The notes beneath the pieces were generated by a model. It did no database searches. It worked only from the letters and a program-made list of their open reading frames with translations, and had not been told where the DNA came from. 64,000 nucleotides of DNA, taken from positions 16,328,001-16,392,000 of the forward strand of contig OZ038530.1 of assembly GCA_964036665.1 (NCBI GenBank), written 5' to 3'. Origin of the DNA: Gordius sp. MW1. Taxonomy: Eukaryota; Nematomorpha; Gordioida; Gordea; Gordiidae. How positions within the stretch are numbered: the stretch's first letter is position 1; every line of letters begins with the position of its first letter. The position numbers and the translations under genes are program-made. Below are positions 57,636 to 64,000 of the stretch, one piece after another.

Positions 57636-59770
57636 TAAGGCTGCACACCCATCGGACGGTGCTGTTTAATTTGAATCTTCATCATAAAATAACATAAAAG
57701 GTGTCAAAGAAGGATAAATGTGAAAATTAATGTAGCTATAAATTATGCCCACTATTATTTTAATTAAAAGTTTTGCTGTACATTTTAATGATTTAAGGCT
57801 TATTGATTTTTTCCATCATCTCTGCCATATATTTACGTGAATTTTTCATTGAGCCACCAATATTCCTAGGCACAAGTTCTTTTTTTAACAACTAGATTAG
57901 ATCGCATAAATTTATTTAAATATATGCAAAAAAATTAATTTCATAGTCTACAATGAACGATCATCCTAGATATGATTCTGCTAAATTAAATTAGCATAGT
58001 AGAAAAACATAAAAATACTTATATTTTTTATGTCAAACGTCAAATAGTATTGTTTTGCCTTAATATTAATTTCTTGTCTTTTTATAGAATAAAATATCAT
58101 TGATTATCATGTAGATATATGGTAATTATAATGTTAAATGTTAGACTTTTGTAAATTCTGATCAATTGAATTTTTTTATTAATTTGGCTATGTAATTGTA
58201 CGTATAATAAATTAAAATGGAAATACAAATTACGACAAAATATCGCAACTGAGTGAAACTAATTTTATGGGCGATATAAAATATAAGTAAACATTTGGCT
58301 TTAGTTACAGCTTTATATAGGTATATTGCGATTTTTTGTTTAACAGTAAAAATTCGATGAGATCACATTTGGATTCCTGAGATGTACTATCCATTACATC
58401 ATTCTTTATGCTGTACTTTCTCTAAAAGTAAGAAAATTGTGCCAGAGAGCACCTATGACTGTATACCTCTCACTGCGGCCTCGAGGGGATTCTTCTTCAA
58501 GCTAAAAAGAGCAAAGGTTTTTCAAGTATAGTCCCAATCGCTCCTTTTTCGTGTTAGTAAGGTCTATCCATTTAATTTGGCGCATCACAAATATTGAGAT
58601 AAGTTGTAACTCAATTTAATGCATCTTATTCTTTCCTACACCGCCTCGAAACAACTCTTATGCCATATCAACCAGTATGAAATCGAATTTTTGGTTTTAT
58701 TAATCGTCTCATCGGATTGATAAAGAAAGTGGAAGGAAATGGGTTTCAATATTTTGGTCTACTTGAACCCATTATCGGGGAAAAAAGGAAAAATGTTTTA
58801 ATATAAGCAAAGAGAAAAAGTGGTAATAATTGCGAATACTAAAGTGTTAACCAAGCGAATATTACTTATAGATTTAGAGCGAGTGAAATAGATGATAAAA
58901 CTGATTATGAAGCAATACCTGTTTGTTTAAAACGAAAAAAATGGCGATATATAGAGAGAGGTGTTGACAGTTGGAATGGTCGACACATAAGAGGTAAAAG
59001 TGGAACAATAGGAAAAAGTAGACCGAAAAAAAGATTTTCACAATCAATTACCACTATATAGATTAAAGTATTATACGTGCCAGACCAGACCGGTCAACTG
59101 TTGCAAATTAAATTTTTGGACAGGCTCGCAAGAAATTTGGGCATAATGGGATTCTTATATTTTTTATTTATTGTTTAATGTTTATTAATCGTAGTCACCA
59201 AGAAATATTATTTAAATTAAGACTTTTACTCAAAATAACGAAATCTATTCTAAATATTTAAAAAATGATTCTTTTGCCCCGCTTTTTTGCAAATCTACCT
59301 CCCCCTCCCCATTGATTCAAATCCCTGGCTACAATTATTAAAAGGATCGAAATATTTATGTGGCTTCTAAATTGCTTGCATATATTGAGCTTTAATCAAT
59401 ATGCCATTAATGCAATGCTCATTTTTAAAAGTGGCTAAAACAACTTGGGATCCCATAAATTCGTGCTTAACGGGCAAATATATTATTTGGGACAGGGCAA
59501 CTTTCAGTATTCTAGATAAATGTTCTGACAGGTTCTGGCGGGTTACTTGAATACTAAATCAGTCCCAACACTGTGGGCAGATTGATTTAAACATGTCCTA
59601 CCTCTGCTTCATAGCCATTAGCATCCTTCAATTTACATATTAGAGGCAAAGTTCCAAATAATTTACCAATTACATTTACTAGGAATGTTAATAGTTATTT
59701 GATATGTAAGCAAGCAGTAATATCATATTTATTTCCATCTTTATTATATGTTATTATCAAAGTTAAAATA
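57636..59770. other. no gene seen
   Basis: AT-rich. A G/C-richer patch at 58440-58640 and a C-rich patch with CCCTGGCTACA at 59275-59332 (worn MITE-like) were noted. No coding frame was supported. Confidence 0.4.
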
Positions 59771-60513
59771 ACACAGTTCTACAAATATTAACTTTGTGAT
59801 TGTATCTCGCAATCCGACCACTAATTCTGATAGAGAATTTTGCGCTGAAAAATAATATGTTTTTAGTTTTTTTCTACGATTACCAGTTTTTAAGATATAT
59901 GAGTGTGAAAGTGCCAAAAATGCCCTTTTTAAGGCTAAATTGCCATATTATTTTTAATATTTAGCGAAAAATAGTAATATATTCATGTAGATTAAAGTTA
60001 CATCTATAGGTCCATTCTTTTATTTTTATATCTCCCTTATACTCAAATTTATACGTGTTTGCTATCCAAGCACACATGAAAGGGGCGGGAGTGGACGAGA
60101 AAGGGAGAGTAGGTAAAAAAGGGAGAGATATATGTGTTAGTAAACAGCGCGTGTGTAGTATGAACTCTAATGAACTCCTTTTTCCAGACATAGTTGGAAG
60201 AATTTTGATAAGGAGAAGGGGTTTAGGCAAACGCGTATAAATTTGAGTATAAGGGTGATATAAAAAAAGACCTATAGATGAAACTTTAATCTACATGAAT
60301 ATATTACTATTTTTCACTAAATATTAAAAATAATATGGCAATTTAGCCTTAAAAAGCCTTAAAAAGGGCATTTTTGGCACTTTCAAACTCATATATCTTA
60401 AAAGCTGGTTATCGCAGAAATAACTAAAAACATATTATTTTTCAGCGTCAAATTCTCTATCAGAATTATAGGTCAGATTGCGGGATATTTTTTTTAGTAG
60501 AGCTGTGTAATTT
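59771..60513. mobile_element. foldback element with about 290-bp inverted arms
   Basis: The left arm (about 59771-60064) and right arm (about 60222-60513) are near-perfect reverse complements over most of their length, for example GGCAATTTAGCCTTAAAAAG, CATGAATATATTACTA and TATAAATTTGAGTATAAGGG against their complements. Outer ends ACACAGTTCTAC and GTAGAGCTGTGT. The loop of about 157 bp is purine-rich. Frames crossing it are by-products of the palindrome. No transposase; the superfamily is not determined. Confidence 0.8.
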
Positions 60514-61286
60514 CCCATATATAATTAATTTTACCTTAAAAAAATATTCAATTTATTCACAAAGTGCATTATAAATTTTCAAAAAAATACATTCCCTTCA
60601 AACAAAGTTCAATCAAATATAAATCATTTACATATACTAATCATTTATAGAAAGACTGAGGCAAAAACGCTTGACCGATATCAGAGAGTATAAAATAAAT
60701 GTGTTATATAAAAGATCGGATTAATCAATTACATGATTAAGCGTGAGTTTTTTCGATTGGGTGAAAGAATAATATTTAGCGATGACATCTTTATGAAATC
60801 AAAACAAACAAATACAGCACGACAGCTCTCCGGCGTATAAAGTTCAGAATACATTTTTGCCTCCTGGTTAATCTTATTATATGCATCGCTACATACACGG
60901 TTTAGGCTCTATCTCTTTACCTCTTTTTATCCCAAATTCACGTTATATTTACTTGCATAGGGATCCATTTCAACAAATCAGTGATGAAGAACATCCATGT
61001 TATTTTAGACCAACACCTTTCAACAAATTGATTTCGTACCTCTAATTATTTGCAGCAAGTGATAGTACAAGTATCATCAATTTAAGCAAACCAATTATGC
61101 TGCTAAGTCAACTTAAAATTTACATCACCAGTCCACTTAACGCTATCCTCAATCCATATATAAAATGTCATTTGTAACCATACTCCCAATAATTATGCCG
61201 AATATATTTTTAAAAATCCATAGGGGTGGTAGAATATAATCTATCTGACCCTTTTTATTTGTGTTGCAATTGTGACCGCACTATTC
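60514..61286. other. no gene seen
   Basis: AT-rich; nothing recognised. Confidence 0.4.
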
Positions 61287-61294
61287 ATTACATC

Positions 61295-62732
61295 TAAAGA
61301 CCTGCAAAATCAATTTTTTTAAGGCCCGATCTAGCCCGGGCCCGGAATTAAAATGGGAAAATAGGCCCGGCCCGAATTTTAGCAGCTTTAAAAATAAGGC
61401 CCGGGCCCGGCCGGAATTTTCATAGTTGTTAAAAATTAAATCAAACGCAATTTTGGTAAAATTATTTATTAAAAAATAAAACGCACATAATAAAATTATA
61501 AATCGATTGGAACTATTTTGATGTAAAAAAATACAAGCATCAAAAATCTCCGAGTTTAAATTTGTTCTCCGCTCTTCAAAAATGCGGCCCGCGGACAAAA
61601 AAAACACCTCTCAAACCAGGCAGATGAAGCAGGTGTTGAAAAAATCTTACAAGCAAGGCAGCTAAGCGCTGGAAATTGGCCACTGTGGTCTTTCCACCAT
61701 TCCAAAATTCTATATTTTTCTCATTGATCTTTTACTTTATGTAATTGTCAACTTCATTCTCCTCTATCTTCCTCCATAGAAGATGTTTCATGCCAGGTAC
61801 TAAAGTCTTGAAACGATTTACCATCACCACCTAGTTATAAATATTATATTTTGAGAATTATTTAATTATCTTGAACTGAATGAGTGTTGGCACTAACACC
61901 AGTTAATTGTGATTGTAATGAATGGCCCTCAGCCCTAGAAACTAGGTTTTTAATTACTTGGGATATCATGTTAAAATCAGATGGGGCCAACATTTTCAAA
62001 TTTTTAAATTGTGGACATAAAAATATTGCTATTTTATGATTTATATCCAGGGTAAACTTGGTGTGTAAAAATTCGAGACATCGGGATGCTAAAATTTGCA
62101 TCGTTGTAATATTTTTGATGTATGCATCCAACTCTTTTTCCCATTTATAATAACACAAACCAAGCAAAGTTGGTTTTAGATCTGCCTCTAGATCGTCACT
62201 GGCAATTTTAAAAATCTTCAAAAAGGTTACAAGCTCCTCCACAATATAGTTATTGATGTCATTAAATTTCAAAAGAAGTGTCGACCCTTCAAGAAGACTT
62301 TTCAATTCACTTTAAACATTCAGGAATGTTTCAAGCATTCGAAGACGGCTATTCCATCTTGTTTCCACACACAAATTTAGGCCTTGAGTCAGTTTATTTA
62401 CCAACCTAATAAATTTTTACCCTGTCCGTTTCATATCTACAATAAGACTTTGGCACTGAGTCAAACTCTCATAGATAATAGGATGATTTTGCTCTAGGCA
62501 GATGCAATAACTTGTAATTAATTAATTTTTTGAAATATATTTTTTAAACAGAATCAAAGACTACTTAGGCTACTACCTCTATATTATTCCGGGCCGGGCC
62601 TATTATTTATGAATTAGGCCCGGCCCGGCCCGGCCCGGCCCGGAATTTTAGAGCCTCGAAATTTTGAGGCCCGGGCCCGGCCGGGCCCGGGCTTTTCCGG
62701 ACCGGGCCTCGGGCCGCCCGTGCAGGTCTCTA
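61295..62732 (-). mobile_element. hAT element with GGCCCGG-rich ends
   Basis: Ends TAAAGACCTGCAAAATC (61295) and GCCCGTGCAGGTCTCTA (62732). Flanking octamers ATTACATC (61287-61294) and ATTACACC (62733-62740) match at 7 of 8. Subterminal arrays of GGCCCGGCCCGG stand out from the AT-rich context. It contains a broken transposase on the minus strand. Confidence 0.85.
61560..62420 (-). pseudogene. hAT transposase C-terminal half, broken
   Basis: On the minus strand: CVETRWNSRLRMLETFLN (62382-62330), a stop, then an open stretch 62305-61862 with HKIAIFLCPQFKNLKML. After a gap come WWKDHSGQFPALSCLA and KIFSTPASSAWFERC (61700-61610), then a frame change into AGRIFEERRTNLNSE (61590-61545). It parallels the plus-strand transposase at 8558-9495 block for block (ETRWNSRL, HKIA.FLCP, the WW block, EERRT), so both are copies of one family. 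The N-terminal half is missing. Confidence 0.8.
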
Positions 62733-62740
62733 ATTACACC

Positions 62741-63025
62741 CTAAAGACTTTTGTAACAATTTAAGCGCTGTTTGTTCTAATGTCTTTAAACTACTGTTTA
62801 ATAATTCCATCTGTTTAGTTCCATCAGATAGTTAACATTCCTTTATAAAGAAGTGAGCGCATACTTCTATAAATCTTGTTTTTATAAAAGTTTTTGTATT
62901 CATCTATAAATATTAACTAAAAAATAACAAAAATTTGTAATTTGTAAAAATTTCTTATTTTACATTTTAAATCTATTGCTATCAATAATATCTAAAGAAG
63001 CGAGTAGTACCTAGTTTTTAGTAAC
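62741..63025. other. no gene seen
   Basis: AT-rich; nothing recognised. The next element begins abruptly near 63026. Confidence 0.4.
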
Positions 63026-64000
63026 TTAATTGTCTGGCACCATTATGCATATACTGTACATAATGGACATCTCACGGACAAGCGGTGCCCCCCTGGTTCT
63101 TGTTTTTTTAGACATCGCTAAAGCTTTTGACTCGCTGTGCCATCTACACATTTGGGAAGCGCTATGCCTATTAGGCTTGCCTAGGAAAATAACTCTCATG
63201 ATCTTTCTACTCTATGAAAACATGAAACTAGTTATCTCCCACCTCCACCATAAATCGGAGCCCATACCAGTAACATCGGGTGTCAGGCAAGGTTGCCCGC
63301 TGTCCCCTCTCCTTTTTATAATTGCGATGGATCTAATAATGAAGAGATCCACACTTCCGACCGATGGTATCAAACTAAATGGCACTATTCTATCATCCCT
63401 GCTGTTCGCAGACGACATATGTCTAGTGGCCCCTTCTATTTCCAAAGCACAACTTATGTTAGACAGGTTAAGCATCCAAGCCAAGCAAGCAGGACTGTTT
63501 ATAAACCCCGAGAAATGCTCAATGATTCGTATAAACGATTCTTCGAACTCTACTCTCCTAGTCAACAAAAACGTAATCAATGCATCTGAAAAAGTCCGTT
63601 ATTTGGGAGTGGACCTTACTCCAGATACCTACGCCGAAGCTGATGTCGAATCGAAGATCCGTCGGACCATGGTCAAATTCTACTCATGCTTAGCGATTTG
63701 GCGCTCACGTCAACTGACGCTCCATACACGTCTGAGGATTTTTAAAGTCTCCTACCAATTCTCTTATAAGGTTGCGAATCTTGGTCACTGAAGGCTCCCA
63801 GCTTAAAGAAACTACAAGTCAGTCTCAATAAAATGCTACGTAACGTTTGCAGGATATTTTACCCGACGAGAATAACCAACGAAGATCTATGGGTGCGCTG
63901 CAAAATCGCTCCAATCAAAAACATTCTACTGGATAGGAAATGGGGCTTTCTGGCTCATCAAGTACGAAGGAAAGGAACCAACTATTGTCTGTCTTCCCTG
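63026..64000 (+). pseudogene. non-LTR retrotransposon (LINE) reverse transcriptase, truncated
   Basis: It is open from 63030 to about 63750 and contains FLDIAKAFDS with the first catalytic Asp, TSGVRQGCPLSPLLF, and LLFADDICL with the catalytic Asp pair; then CSMIRIN and VRYLGVDL thumb-like blocks. Around 63750 one base is lost and the frame moves. The following GCESWSLKAPSLKKLQ part is preceded by a TAA at 63767-63769 where the family usually has a Tyr. That frame stays open to the window edge. The upstream endonuclease is absent, so the copy is 5' truncated, as is common for LINEs. Its G+C is higher than the surroundings. The clade was not determined. Confidence 0.85.

Noticed and set aside
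59961..60240. Paired frames of 89 and 61 codons on opposite strands
   Set aside because: They lie across the foldback palindrome and have no domain.

Overview
This is a eukaryotic, intron-bearing, very AT-rich window. It holds three host genes in a dense bed of transposable elements, nearly all DNA transposons. The proteins (a proteasome beta-5 subunit, a seven-pass receptor and a THSD7-like thrombospondin-repeat protein) and the very short introns (down to 39-40 bases) suggest an invertebrate animal. A crustacean such as a copepod is my best guess, held with low confidence.

Region by region: 1-757 holds the right end of a hAT element with an open C-terminal transposase fragment. 1.54-2.64 kb hides a heavily mutated Ty3/Gypsy pol on the minus strand. 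2.8-6.65 kb is a three-level nest of hAT-type elements. 7.4-9.5 kb is a broken BED-finger hAT transposase. 9.65-13.3 kb is a ~129-bp satellite invaded by two related hAT copies in opposite orientation. Their 8-bp target duplications match only if the satellite unit between them is flipped, which is good evidence for an inversion. 14.8-19.8 kb carries direct repeats, GC-rich hairpins and a diverged long-unit repeat array. 22-24 kb has a CpG-rich patch, a small GC-ended hAT derivative and a SINE-like piece. 25.42-27.83 kb is a complete but mutated piggyBac element bounded by TTAA.

Host genes: PSMB5, the catalytic chymotrypsin-like subunit of the 20S proteasome, lies on the minus strand at 28.94-30.50 kb in seven exons. 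A decayed ZMYM-type hAT starts only 133 bp upstream of its ATG and itself holds two smaller elements. A single-exon receptor of the rhodopsin/FMRFamide-receptor type with a degenerate DRY motif lies at 39.02-40.39 kb. The 3' half of a THSD7-like gene runs from 50.48 down to 43.03 kb. Its eleven exons join in phase and it carries a Helitron and a small hAT-type element in its introns.

The right part holds an apparently intact hAT (54.95-57.63 kb) with perfect 8-bp target duplications and a 646-residue transposase, a ~740-bp foldback element, another decayed hAT with GGCCCGG-rich ends, and at the right edge a LINE reverse transcriptase broken by a frameshift and a stop.

The host genes share no operon-like or pathway link. 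What ties the window together is repeated hAT colonisation, in which several non-autonomous families share ends with decayed or intact transposase copies nearby.
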